This document shows positions 8,925-16,672 of a stretch of DNA of 64,000 nucleotides, in pieces (the first letter of the stretch is position 1; each line of letters starts with the position of its first letter). Origin of the DNA: an uncultured Oscillospiraceae bacterium (GTDB lineage: Bacteria; Bacillota; Clostridia; Oscillospirales; Ruminococcaceae); assembly GCA_905197685.1 (NCBI GenBank), contig CAJJZS010000006.1, positions 1 through 64,000 of the forward strand. Reading direction: 5' to 3'. The notes beneath the pieces were generated by a model. It made no database searches, was not told the DNA's origin, and saw only the letters and a program-made list of their open reading frames with translations. The position numbers and the translations under genes are program-made.

Positions 8925-8966
8925 CTTGTCTTGTTAAAAAAACAACACCCGCTTGTTCGGACGCTG

Positions 8967-9191
8967 TTACGGCATCACTTCAATCTGTTCGCAGTCCGCT
9001 TTTCTTAAAGAAAGCTCATAGCTGCGCACATTCACCTCAATCGGGTCGCCCAACGGAGCCGCTTTTCTGACAAAAACCTCTGTCCCTTTGGTAATTCCCA
9101 TATCCATAATGCGGCGCTTCACCGCGCCCTCTCCGTGCAGCTTCACCACCGTTGCGGTTTCACCCGGTTTTACATCTTTTAATGTTTTCAT
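8967..9191 (-). CDS. feoA: FeoA-type SH3-like iron transport accessory protein
   Basis: A 74-aa protein with the FeoA beta-barrel pattern: LKDVKPGETATVVKLHGEG, then RIMDMGITKGTEVFV and PLGDPIEVNVRSYELSLRK. FeoA proteins bind the cytosolic part of FeoB and support Fe(II) uptake. It starts at ATG 9191 behind a GGGGGAGG site, 40 nt after the upstream FeoA paralogue. Two consecutive feoA genes are common in Clostridia, where the pair replaces a single FeoA. Confidence 0.93.
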   Translation of the reverse strand: MKTLKDVKPGETATVVKLHGEGAVKRRIMDMGITKGTEVFVRKAAPLGDPIEVNVRSYELSLRKADCEQIEVMP

Positions 9192-9231
9192 CTTTCTTCC
9201 TCCCCCTTCGGTTGATTAGAATAACAAACGA

Positions 9232-9444
9232 TTACAGCATCACACGCTGCGCCATCTTCGCATCTAAAGCAACGCGGCTGCCTTTAATGTTTAAAATCAG
9301 GTTTCCTCCCATAGAAGCCACCACCGTAACCTCCTGCCCGACCACAAAACCCAGCTCGGCAAGGTGTTGCCTTGTGCGGTCCTTTCCGGTTATTTTCTGA
9401 ATCACTGCGGTTTCTCCCACAGCGGCAAAGCTCAGCGGCATCAT
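9232..9444 (-). CDS. feoA: FeoA-type protein, first gene of the feo operon
   Basis: A 70-aa SH3-like FeoA protein: MMPLSFAAVGETAVIQKITG, DRTRQHLAELGFVVGQEV, then a strand-rich C-terminus with GGNLILNIKGSRVALD. The start at ATG 9444 is supported by GGGGGAGG four bases upstream; the longer frame to 9528 would run through the promoter boxes and was rejected. Three TTAG-N6-CTAA boxes stand immediately upstream, so this is the main regulated entry of the operon. Confidence 0.92.
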   Translation of the reverse strand: MMPLSFAAVGETAVIQKITGKDRTRQHLAELGFVVGQEVTVVASMGGNLILNIKGSRVALDAKMAQRVML

Positions 9445-9469
9445 GATTCCTCCCCCGTTTCGCATTATA

Positions 9470-9562
9470 TTAGCGTAAGCTAACTTTTGAACTGCACTTA
9501 GTTTAGCACAGGCTAACTTCATTGTCAACCGGTCGAAAAGAAAAAATGTTAGTTTAAGCTAA
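9470..9562. promoter_or_regulatory. Three TTAG-N6-CTAA boxes in the feo promoter
   Basis: Copies at 9470-9483 (TTAGCGTAAGCTAA), 9503-9516 (TTAGCACAGGCTAA) and 9549-9562 (TTAGTTTAAGCTAA) all have exactly six bases between half-sites and are spaced 33 and 46 bp apart. With the fourth copy at 8911 they define a regulon-specific operator. A DtxR-family or other iron-dependent repressor is the expected ligand. Confidence 0.7.
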
Positions 9563-9580
9563 CACAAAATCACAAAAAGA

Positions 9581-9606
9581 GGGAGCAGTTTATAAAAACT
9601 GCTCCC
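9581..9606 (-). terminator. Intrinsic terminator after the small secreted-protein pseudogene
   Basis: GGGAGCAGTTT (9581-9591) pairs with AAACTGCTCCC (9596-9606) around a 4-nt loop. On the minus strand the stem is followed by TCTTTTTG. It separates the pseudogene from the feo promoter. Confidence 0.8.
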
Positions 9607-9648
9607 TGCTTCTTAAATTTGGCTTTTACCGTTTAAAAATGATTTGTC

Positions 9649-9934
9649 TTATTTCTTTTTGCCAAGTACGGTTGCCGCAACGCCAGCAGTAACTGCCAGA
9701 GCTGCCGCTAAGCCGACATAATCTTCACTGCCGGTCTGTGGGTTCGGTTTGGTTTCTACTGTACCGGACGGTTTCTGTTCGGTCTGGGTATTGCTCTGAG
9801 CATTATTTTCGGAACCGTTGCTCTATTGCAGGCGGGTTTGTTTCACCGTCTGCAATAGCCGTCACGCTGCTTACACTTAAAATCATCGCAACACACAACA
9901 TGACAGGCACTGATTTTTTCCATTTTTTGCTCAT
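9649..9934 (-). pseudogene. Frameshifted small secreted protein with NPQTG wall-anchor signal
   Basis: From ATG 9934 (AAGGAGG 9 nt upstream) the frame reads MSKKWKKSVPVMLCVAMILS and a cleavage-like AIADGE, a clear signal peptide, then stops early. A shift of one base restores a second frame with an Asn/Gln/Thr-rich linker, NPQTG, a hydrophobic helix (LAAALAVTAGVAATVL) and KKK before TAA at 9649. That is a sortase-type anchor. Span 286 nt is not divisible by three, so one indel separates the parts. The break lies in a 9-bp inverted repeat CTATTGCAG/CTGCAATAG. No function is known. Confidence 0.65.
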
Positions 9935-10002
9935 GTCGCATTTCCTCCTTGATTGACTCTCGGACAAAAATATCGGCTCTTTTTCTCTCCGAACCGTTTT
10001 TT

Positions 10003-10062
10003 ATTTCCGGGGAAATATCCCTTTTTAAAACAATTTCCCGGGAAATTGTTTTCCCGGGAAAT
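10003..10062. repeat. Cluster 1 of the palindrome ATTTCCCGGGAAAT (three copies)
   Basis: Copies: 10003-10016 (one mismatch, CCGGGG core), 10033-10046, and 10050-10062 (13 bp). The middle copy is the core of a perfect 26-bp palindrome at 10027-10052. The cluster starts 37 bases past the stop of the ABC exporter on the minus strand. The same palindrome recurs at 36526-36765. Confidence 0.75.
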
Positions 10063-10099
10063 CACTGTCGCTATCAAAAATATAAGGAGAAACCTTTCC

Positions 10100-11818
10100 T
10101 TACAAACGGGCAAACTGCGCTTCGTACAGCTCTTTGTAGATGCCGTTTTCCCGTTCCAGCAGTTCGGTGTGGGTTCCTCGCTCCTGCACGCCGTCACGAT
10201 CCATTACAATAATCTCGTCTGCGTGTTTGATGGTGGACAGACGGTGCGCAACCACGATTGTGGTGCGGTTTTTACACAGCTCGTCCAAAGAATCCTGAAT
10301 ATAATTTTCGGTCACATTGTCCAACGCAGAGGTTGCCTCGTCCAAAATTAAGATTGGCGGGTTCTTTAAGAAAACGCGGGCAATCGAAATGCGCTGCTTC
10401 TGACCGCCGGACAGCTTCACGCCGCGCTCGCCCACAAATGTTTCGTAACCGTCCGGCAAAGTCATGATGTAATCGTGGATATTCGCCTTTTTCGCCGCAG
10501 CGATAACCTCCTCTTTGGAGGCGCCCAGCTTGCCGTAAGCGATGTTGTCAAAGATTGTTCCGGTAAACAGGAATACGTCCTGCTGCACAATACCGATTTG
10601 GCGGCGCAGCGAGGTACGGGTCACTTCGCGAATATCCTGCCCGTCAATCGAGATACAGCCGCTGCTGATTTCATAAAAACGGGGAATCAGATGGCACAGG
10701 GTTGTCTTTCCGCCGCCGGACGGACCGACAATCGCCACCATCTTGCCTTTCGGGAAGTTTAAGGAGATGTTGGAAAGCACCTCTTTGCCCTCGTCATATT
10801 GGAAGGTAACGTTGTCAAAGTTGATTTCTCCCTGTACGTCTGTCAGGGTTTTTGCATCGGCAGCTTCTTCCTCAACGGGAACTGCCATCAGTTCCTGGAA
10901 ACGGGTGTAACCGGTAATTGCGTTCTGGAACATTTCCACAAACTGAATCAGCTTTTTAATCGGCGCAACAAACATATTGACAAACAGCATATAAGCCACC
11001 ATGTCGCCCACAGTGATTGTTCCGCGGTAAACGCAGTAGCCGCCGCCCGCCAGGATAACAATGTTCATCAAAGAGGTTAAAAAGTTGTTGCCGGAAAAGA
11101 ACTCTGCCATCACGCGGTAAGAACGCTCGCGGACAGTGACATATCGCTTGTTGTTTTCGGCAAATTTCTTTTCTTCCTCCGATTCTCCGGTAAAGGCGCG
11201 GGCAACGCGCACCCCTGCAATGCTGTTTTCCAAGCTTGCGTTTACCTCCGCAATCTCCACGCGGTTTTTGCGGAAGGCAAGGTTCATCGCCGTTCTCTTT
11301 TTGACGATAAACCAAATCAAAAACGGAATCACCGCAAAGGTAAGCAGGGTCAGAGGAATGTTGATGGTGCATAAGATGATAAACGAACCGATAATTGTCA
11401 CACCGGAGATAAACAAATCTTCCGGACCGTGATGCGCAAATTCGGAAATATCCATCAGGTCGTTGACGATACGGGACATGATAACGCCTGTTTTATGTTC
11501 GTCAAAGTAGGAAAACGGCAGCTTTTGCAAATGCTCAAAAACATCGCGGCGCATATCCGCCTGCATCCGTACTCCCACTAAATGTCCCTGATACTGCATG
11601 AAATACTGCATGATTGTCTGAACTACATAAATCAGCAGCAGCGCAAGACACCATGTAAAAATCAGCTGTAAATTCTTGTTCGGGATATAGGTGTTGATAA
11701 TGTCCCTGGAAATCACAGGATACATCAGGTCGCAGGCAGAAGCGACCAGCGCGCACACCATGTCGAACGCAAACAGCTTCCAGTGTGGCTTGTAATAATG
11801 GACAAATGATTTCAGCAT
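10100..11818 (-). CDS. ABC exporter half-transporter (fused permease and ATPase, MdlB-like)
   Basis: A 572-aa homodimer- or heterodimer-forming exporter. The first 310 residues carry six transmembrane helices of the ABC type-1 exporter fold (start MLKSFVHYYKPHWKLFAFDM). The ATPase follows with Walker A GPSGGGKTT, signature LSGGQKQRISIAR, Walker B ILILDEATSALD and switch His in VVAHRLST. The start at 11818 follows GAGGAG. It stands alone, so it probably works as a homodimer. Substrate (drug, lipid or peptide) cannot be told. A TATAAT-like element lies near 11860 upstream. Confidence 0.93.
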   Translation of the reverse strand: MLKSFVHYYKPHWKLFAFDMVCALVASACDLMYPVISRDIINTYIPNKNLQLIFTWCLALLLIYVVQTIMQYFMQYQGHLVGVRMQADMRRDVFEHLQKLPFSYFDEHKTGVIMSRIVNDLMDISEFAHHGPEDLFISGVTIIGSFIILCTINIPLTLLTFAVIPFLIWFIVKKRTAMNLAFRKNRVEIAEVNASLENSIAGVRVARAFTGESEEEKKFAENNKRYVTVRERSYRVMAEFFSGNNFLTSLMNIVILAGGGYCVYRGTITVGDMVAYMLFVNMFVAPIKKLIQFVEMFQNAITGYTRFQELMAVPVEEEAADAKTLTDVQGEINFDNVTFQYDEGKEVLSNISLNFPKGKMVAIVGPSGGGKTTLCHLIPRFYEISSGCISIDGQDIREVTRTSLRRQIGIVQQDVFLFTGTIFDNIAYGKLGASKEEVIAAAKKANIHDYIMTLPDGYETFVGERGVKLSGGQKQRISIARVFLKNPPILILDEATSALDNVTENYIQDSLDELCKNRTTIVVAHRLSTIKHADEIIVMDRDGVQERGTHTELLERENGIYKELYEAQFARL

Positions 11819-12001
11819 AAAAACACTCCTCGCTTTTTATTTTATGTCATATTTTAACATCATTATAATACACCATTCGCCGCCTTTTTTCAATCCTAAA
11901 TACAAAAATCAAAAGAAAGGTCCCTTTGTGTCAAAATAACTTTGTCCGTTTTTTACTCAAGTCACAGTTTTGTTCCCCAACCGGAAAAGCTCCTGTTTTA
12001 T
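11819..12001. other. Intergenic region between ABC exporter and repeat A
   Basis: AT-rich. On the minus strand a TATTATAATG stretch around 11855-11870 is the likely -10 of the ABC exporter. I see no open frame or conserved structure in the rest before the 87-bp repeat. Confidence 0.4.
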
Positions 12002-12088
12002 GAATTTTTTGTTAATAAAAGAATGAAAATGCAGGAAAGTTGCATCTTTCCGTGCAACTTTTTTCCCCTTTCGGGGTATTGGTGAAAG
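12002..12088 (+). repeat. 87-bp intergenic repeat, copy A
   Basis: It begins GAATTTTTTGTTAATAAA, contains a hairpin (AAAGTTGCA ... TGCAACTTT) followed by T-run, and ends TTTCGGGGTATTGGTGAAAG. Copies B (27471-27557) and C (42578-42664) have the same 87-bp length with no gaps, and D (58437-58487) keeps the 3' half. Copy A sits antisense to the flanking minus-strand genes. Confidence 0.8.
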
Positions 12089-12125
12089 ATACTTTCCAAA
12101 GTCGGCAGACTTCTCAACAAAAATC

Positions 12126-13220
12126 TTATGATAAATAATCCGAGAAATCTTTGTCCTCACAAATCGGTATGATTAAGTCACAGCGTTCTTCTATCTTTGT
12201 TTGGGTAAAATAAATTTCTTCCAAAGGAATCCATTCTTCAAAAAATCGCTTTGCCAACTCGGGAGAATTTCGCTTTTGAATCCGCTGTTTTTGCAGTTCG
12301 GGCGAAATTTTTAGAAAAACAGAAAAATCGTAATACGGCTCTAATTTGGGATGCAGCGAATACGCCCCCTCTGCGATAATCAATTTTTTCGGCTCAACCT
12401 CTATCTTCTCTCCCAAGCTCATTGAGGAGCAGTCAAACTTTCGGTAAGAAACCGGCTGCCCTTTCGCTGACGGCTGCAACACTTCCTCTAAAAATCGTTC
12501 TCTGTCCACATTTCCGCCAACTTGGGCATAGCGTTCCGGAGTACGCTGCTGCGCTTGCAGGAAAAAATCGTCCATATGAAATACAGTACAATCGTAAATT
12601 TCGGAAAGAAGGGCAGAAAGCGTTGTTTTTCCGCTTGCGCTGCCGCCCTCCACCGCAACAATCAGCCTTTCTCTTTTCGCTCTCCGGTCTATCTCCGCAA
12701 AAAGAGGTAAAAACGGAAGATATTCGTTGGCAATTACCCGGTAAGACGGCTGATAATTTTCCCGAAAACGCTGCGAATGATGAACCGCCGGATAACCCTC
12801 TGCGCCCCAGGCTGCGGCTGCATCTTCAAATTCTTTTGGGCTGAACGGAAGCGCTCCTTCGGCAACAAGCTGCCTTGCAACCTCCATCTTTTGCAGCAAA
12901 TCCGACAGATCTTTTTTCGGCTTTTTCGTCGAAGCAATCAACAGCTTTGCCAAAGTGTCCGCGCTAAGTCCGCGCTCGCAGCAGCAAAGCGAAACCCTGC
13001 TGTAATCCCCGTCCAGCGGCTCTATCGGACGCTTTTGCCCGCTGTGCATCGTTTCTGACTCGCTTTGTATCGACTTCTTCGCCGCCTCTAAAGAAGAAAC
13101 CAGATGTTTGCAGCCAAATGCGCTTTGATGCAGAAATTTAAACAAATCCCGAATTTCCGACTGTGGGTATCTTTGAAAGCAGGCAATCAATAATTTGCGG
13201 GTTTTCTCACTCTGTTCCAT
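12126..13220 (-). CDS. Uridine kinase-like P-loop protein with an extra N-terminal domain
   Basis: A 364-aa protein. Residues 185-364 look like the uridine kinase/phosphoribulokinase family: Walker A GGSASGKTT (192-200), HMDDFF substrate-binding segment, and IIAEGAYSLHPKLEPYYDFSV. Residues 1-180 are a helical domain I do not recognise (Cys-rich CCCERG near 78-84, AWGAEGYPAVHHSQ near 138-150). The kinase substrate is therefore uncertain; uridine or another small hydroxyl compound is possible. It shares strand with the ECF gene upstream (15-nt gap), so both may belong to one transcript. Confidence 0.7.
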   Translation of the reverse strand: MEQSEKTRKLLIACFQRYPQSEIRDLFKFLHQSAFGCKHLVSSLEAAKKSIQSESETMHSGQKRPIEPLDGDYSRVSLCCCERGLSADTLAKLLIASTKKPKKDLSDLLQKMEVARQLVAEGALPFSPKEFEDAAAAWGAEGYPAVHHSQRFRENYQPSYRVIANEYLPFLPLFAEIDRRAKRERLIVAVEGGSASGKTTLSALLSEIYDCTVFHMDDFFLQAQQRTPERYAQVGGNVDRERFLEEVLQPSAKGQPVSYRKFDCSSMSLGEKIEVEPKKLIIAEGAYSLHPKLEPYYDFSVFLKISPELQKQRIQKRNSPELAKRFFEEWIPLEEIYFTQTKIEERCDLIIPICEDKDFSDYLS

Positions 13221-13235
13221 ATCGTGCCCCCTGCG

Positions 13236-13775
13236 TTAATCTCTCAAATCAATAATTTTCGGATTGTCCAAAACCATAACAAGCAGCGGAATCAGCACAA
13301 TCTGTACGATAATTCCGGGGATTGCGTTGACAAATGCGCCTGCAAAAAAGGCTGCCAGGGTGAAGCTGCCGCCGGTAAATCCCATGCAGACAAACATTGC
13401 CGCACCCCAAACCAATCTTCCAACCAACATCGCCGTCAGCAAAGAACAGTAGATGTACGGCTTTTTGCGAGGCAGCTTTTTGTGCATCCAACCGGCAATC
13501 GCTCCGTAGGCTGCAAGCTCAAATGCCATACAGACAGCAGTCGGAAAAAGCGGTGGCATTCCCAAAGTGACAGAACGCAGCAGCGGCGCAATTATTCCGA
13601 CAAGCAATCCCCAATTCCAACCGCATAAAAATCCGCATAATAGTACAGGAATATGCAGCGGACAAAGCATCGAACCAATCTCGGGAATCTGTCCCGTTAA
13701 AAACGGCAAAACATAGGCAAGCGCCAAAAATAACGCCGAAAGGATAATCTTCATTACTTTTTTGTTTCTCTTCAT
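13236..13775 (-). CDS. ECF transporter S component (vitamin-type membrane protein)
   Basis: A 179-aa protein with six predicted membrane helices (for example KIILSALFLALAYVLPFL, then a second helix LHIPVLLCGFLCGWNWGLL, and PGIIVQIVLIPLLVMVL at the end). The pattern fits the ECF S-component group (RibU/PanT/FolT-like), which binds a vitamin and relies on the shared EcfAAT energising module encoded elsewhere. ATG 13775 was chosen because GAGGAGGG precedes it; the longer frame runs into a terminator stem. A promoter, a leader and a terminator hairpin precede it, implying attenuation control. The vitamin cannot be named. Confidence 0.8.
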   Translation of the reverse strand: MKRNKKVMKIILSALFLALAYVLPFLTGQIPEIGSMLCPLHIPVLLCGFLCGWNWGLLVGIIAPLLRSVTLGMPPLFPTAVCMAFELAAYGAIAGWMHKKLPRKKPYIYCSLLTAMLVGRLVWGAAMFVCMGFTGGSFTLAAFFAGAFVNAIPGIIVQIVLIPLLVMVLDNPKIIDLRD

Positions 13776-13800
13776 ATAAAAGCCCTCCTCAAAACACAAA

Positions 13801-13864
13801 AAGGCACCACTGCCTCTTCGGAGACAATGACACCTTCTTAGCATCGTTTCTTTTTTTCTGTCAT
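13801..13864 (-). promoter_or_regulatory. Terminator/antiterminator leader upstream of the ECF S component
   Basis: On the minus strand a 16-bp stem with G-U pairs and a CGAA loop (arms 13821-13836 and 13801-13816) is followed by TTTTTGTGTTTT, then the GAGGAGGG site. ATGACA (13859-13864) can instead pair with TGTCAT (13827-13832) inside the stem's 5' arm. Mutually exclusive pairings are the signature of a riboswitch or attenuator. I recognise no described aptamer in the leader 13865-13935. Confidence 0.55.
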
Positions 13865-13939
13865 GTTGTATTTTTTATCATTTCCTGACTTTTCGGAAAC
13901 TTCTGTTCCCTCACTGTTCTTCTGAACAACGCGCTAATG

Positions 13940-13968
13940 ATTATACCATAAAATTCGCAATCAATCAA
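13940..13968 (-). promoter_or_regulatory. Promoter of the ECF S component transcript
   Basis: TTGATT (13963-13968), a 17-nt spacer and TATAAT (13940-13945) with a preceding TGG extended -10. It overlaps the 3' end of the DUF3842 gene. Transcription would start near 13933, leaving a leader of about 155 nt. Confidence 0.7.
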
Positions 13969-14383
13969 GCTGCGCCTTTATGATGACCTGCTCTAACTTT
14001 GCAACAGCGTCGGCAATCAGCGCGCCTGTGTTGGAAGCAGAAACCCCCGCTACCAGATTCTCGCACCTGTTCATCGGAATCAAAATCCGAACCGCATCTG
14101 CTCTCGCTACCGCCAGCGCCATCTTTTCGGTCACTTCTCCCAACAGCGAATCTGCAATCACAATTCCAATCGGTCCGATAATCACATCTGCTTTTCGGCA
14201 AGCCACAACCACAGGGTTCTCCCCCGTCGCTGCATTTTTTGCCCCTGCTTTCAGCATGGCAGCCGTTGCTGCCGCATTGGTTCCGATTGCTGTCAGAGTT
14301 ATGTTTCGGAAGTGAACAGTCAGCTCTTTGACAAGCTGCGCGCCCAACTGCCCGCCTTGTCCGTCAATAATGATAATATTCAT
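13961..14383 (-). CDS. DUF3842 family protein
   Basis: A 140-aa protein starting MNIIIIDGQGGQLGAQLVKE, a Gly-rich loop after the first strand as in Rossmann-like folds. It continues with alternating strands and helices (ITLTAIGTNAAATAAMLKAG, ADVIIGPIGIVIADSLLGEV, VRILIPMNRCENLVAGV). The family is common and uncharacterised in Clostridia. It is monocistronic here, with the ECF promoter embedded in its end. Function unknown. Confidence 0.8.
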   Translation of the reverse strand: MNIIIIDGQGGQLGAQLVKELTVHFRNITLTAIGTNAAATAAMLKAGAKNAATGENPVVVACRKADVIIGPIGIVIADSLLGEVTEKMALAVARADAVRILIPMNRCENLVAGVSASNTGALIADAVAKLEQVIIKAQLD

Positions 14384-14628
14384 ACTTCACCTCAAATGGA
14401 AGATTTCAAAAGGAACGGTCCTTCTCTTTGACTCCGGATAACAACCGCCCGCCCTCTTATCTAATAAATTAAATTGCAAATATTAAATCAACTGTTTCCT
14501 AAGATAATTATGTAATTACCATCTTGTACCTTTGTTTTTTCTACTTATAGTATAACTGATATTCTTGTAAAAAACAAATAAATTTTACTAAATTATGGGT
14601 CTTTAATCTTAAAATAACTTTGATACAA
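14384..14628. other. Intergenic region at the edge of the AT-rich transporter block
   Basis: No convincing gene. Composition falls from mixed to AT-rich here. TATAGTATAACTG near 14546 could be a promoter element, but I see no gene it would serve. The region marks the left border of the acquired-looking block that ends near 23.7 kb. Confidence 0.35.
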
Positions 14629-14664
14629 CAAACGGCATTTCACAAAATTGTAAAATGCCGTTTG
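14629..14664 (-). terminator. Stem-loop ending the peptide transporter operon
   Basis: CAAACGGCATTT (14629-14640) pairs with AAATGCCGTTTG (14653-14664), 12 bp perfect. It stands 36 nt past the stop of the last transporter gene. The U-tract is weak on both strands. Confidence 0.55.
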
Positions 14665-14700
14665 CTATTATAAAGTTGAAGGAGAAAATATCAATAATAC

Positions 14701-15657
14701 TTATTTTAAAGGAAAATGACAAGCACACATACCGCCTAAACATTCTTTTAATTTAGGAGTCTCTTTTTTACAAATTTCTTTTGCATAAGGACAACGAGGA
14801 TGAAAATAACATCCTGATGGAGGATTGATTGGACTGGGTAATTCTCCCATCAATAATTCTTTGTCCTCTTTTCTTCTTTTAGGATTAGGCTGTGGTGTTG
14901 AATCTAATAAAAATTTTGTATATGGATGAAATGGATGAGCATAAATCTCCTCTGTATTTCTGATTTCGCATATTTTTCCTAAAAACATAACACATACCCT
15001 ATTAGAAATATAACGAACTACGCTTAAATCATGACTAATAAACAGGTATGTTAAATTCATCTCTTTTTGTAAATCATGCAAAAGATTTAAAATTTGCGCT
15101 TGAATTGAAACATCTAATGCCGAAACTGGCTCGTCGCAAACAATCAGCTTCGGATTTAATGCTAAAGCCCTTGCTATTCCTACTCTTTGTCTTTGTCCCC
15201 CAGAAAACTGATGTGGATAACGTCTATAAAATTCAGAACGAATTCCTACTTTATCCATCAATTCTCTTACACATGCTTCTTCATCCTGGTCATTTTTATA
15301 AACTTTATATGCTCTCAGTGGTTCTGCGATAATTTGACCTACATTCATCCTTGGGTCAAGCGACGCGTATGGATCCTGAAAAATTAACTGCATCTTCTTT
15401 CGAGCTTGCCTTAATTCTTTAGAGTTCATAGTTGTTAAGTCTTCATTATCAAAAACAATCTGACCTTTTGTTGCAGGAATCAGTCTTAAAAGTACTTTTC
15501 CTAAAGTTGATTTACCACAACCTGATTCTCCTACTAATGCAAGCGTTTCTCCTGCATAAATATCCAAATCTACTCCACCAACTGCGTGGACAACTCCTCC
15601 GTTTGTTTTAAATTCTTTTACAATTCCCTTTGCCTGCATCAAAACTTCTTTTTCCAT
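14701..15657 (-). CDS. Oligopeptide-type ABC transporter ATP-binding protein (DppF/OppF-like)
   Basis: A 318-aa ATPase with Walker A GESGCGKST, Q-loop IFQDPYASLDPRMNV, signature FSGGQRQRVGIARAL, Walker B LIVCDEPVSALD and the oligopeptide-specific C-terminal extension (INPPSGCYFHPRCPYAKEIC). It is the last gene of the seven-gene operon; its ATG follows the stop of the DppD-like gene directly. It pairs with that ATPase to power the importer. Codon use is AT-rich like the rest of the block. Confidence 0.93.
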   Translation of the reverse strand: MEKEVLMQAKGIVKEFKTNGGVVHAVGGVDLDIYAGETLALVGESGCGKSTLGKVLLRLIPATKGQIVFDNEDLTTMNSKELRQARKKMQLIFQDPYASLDPRMNVGQIIAEPLRAYKVYKNDQDEEACVRELMDKVGIRSEFYRRYPHQFSGGQRQRVGIARALALNPKLIVCDEPVSALDVSIQAQILNLLHDLQKEMNLTYLFISHDLSVVRYISNRVCVMFLGKICEIRNTEEIYAHPFHPYTKFLLDSTPQPNPKRRKEDKELLMGELPSPINPPSGCYFHPRCPYAKEICKKETPKLKECLGGMCACHFPLK

Positions 15658-16656
15658 CTATTTCATTTCCTCCTCTCTACAAGGCGAAAAACAACGAACC
15701 ATATGGTTATTTCCCAAATTCACTAATTTAGGTTCTTCTGTCTTACATCTTTCTGTTGCTTTTGGACATCTTGGTGCAAAACGACAACCTTGGGGCATAT
15801 TCTTTAAACTCGGCACCATTCCCTCAATACTATTTAATCTTTGATTAGAATCCATTTTAGGTAAAGCTCCTAAAAGACCTCTTGTATATGGATGAAGCGG
15901 ATTTTGAAACAACTCATAAACATCGCTGGTTTCTACTACTTTTCCTGCATACATAACATAAACCTTATCACATAATTCTGCAACAACTCCCAAATTATGG
16001 GTAATCATCAGAATAGATGTTCCTTTTTCCTTCTGTAATTGACGCATTAAGTGGAGTATCTGTGCTTCAATTGTAACATCTAATGCTGTTGTGGGTTCAT
16101 CTGCAATCAACAAGTCTGGATTACAAACCATAGCCATACCAATCATAACACGTTGACGCAATCCACCTGATAACTGATGCGGATAAGCATGATATCGTTT
16201 TTCTGGTTCCGGAATTCCTACTTGCTGAAAAATATCAATAACTTTCTTTTTAGCTTCTTCTTTACTCATATTTTGATGTAATAAAATAGCTTCTCTTACC
16301 TGTTTTCCCACCTGTATTACAGGATTTAAACTTGTCATTGGTTCTTGAAAGATAATAGAAATTTTATCACCTGTTATTTTTCTCAGTTCTTTTGGAGATA
16401 AAGTTGTTAAATCCAACTTTCCAAGCATAATATGCCCTTCTTCAATACATGTTGTATTCGGTAAAAGTCCCATTACTGACATAGCTGTCATACTTTTTCC
16501 ACATCCAGATTCTCCTACCACACCAACTGTCTTTCCTTTTGGTATTTCTATATCTACTCCATCTACCGGTATCAATCTTCCATCCTTATTATGAATTACT
16601 GTCTTTAAATTTTGAATATGCAATAGCATTTCTTCTCTTTTGGTTTGTTTGTCCAT
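15658..16656 (-). CDS. Oligopeptide-type ABC transporter ATP-binding protein (DppD/OppD-like)
   Basis: A 332-aa ATPase with Walker A GESGCGKSMT, Q-loop IFQEPMTSLNPVIQV, signature LSGGLRQRVMIGMAM, Walker B LLIADEPTTALD and the C-terminal PQGCRFAPRCPKATERC region of the peptide-importer family. It forms the ATPase pair with the adjacent DppF-like protein. It lies 16 nt after the second amidohydrolase, indicating that transport and hydrolysis are co-expressed. It ends with a TAG stop. Confidence 0.93.
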   Translation of the reverse strand: MDKQTKREEMLLHIQNLKTVIHNKDGRLIPVDGVDIEIPKGKTVGVVGESGCGKSMTAMSVMGLLPNTTCIEEGHIMLGKLDLTTLSPKELRKITGDKISIIFQEPMTSLNPVIQVGKQVREAILLHQNMSKEEAKKKVIDIFQQVGIPEPEKRYHAYPHQLSGGLRQRVMIGMAMVCNPDLLIADEPTTALDVTIEAQILHLMRQLQKEKGTSILMITHNLGVVAELCDKVYVMYAGKVVETSDVYELFQNPLHPYTRGLLGALPKMDSNQRLNSIEGMVPSLKNMPQGCRFAPRCPKATERCKTEEPKLVNLGNNHMVRCFSPCREEEMK

Positions 16657-16672
16657 TTATAACACTCCTTTC

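Noticed and set aside
9232..9528. Longer 98-aa form of the first FeoA
   Set aside because: The extension would translate the promoter boxes, and the strong ribosome binding site is at ATG 9444.
11957..12160. 67-codon minus-strand frame (and a similar one at 42452-42679)
   Set aside because: Both arise from antisense reading of the 87-bp repeat; their similarity reflects the repeat, not a shared protein.
13801..13935. Known riboswitch classes upstream of the ECF gene
   Set aside because: By eye I could not match the conserved cores of TPP, FMN, THF, preQ1 or T-box leaders, so no named class was assigned.
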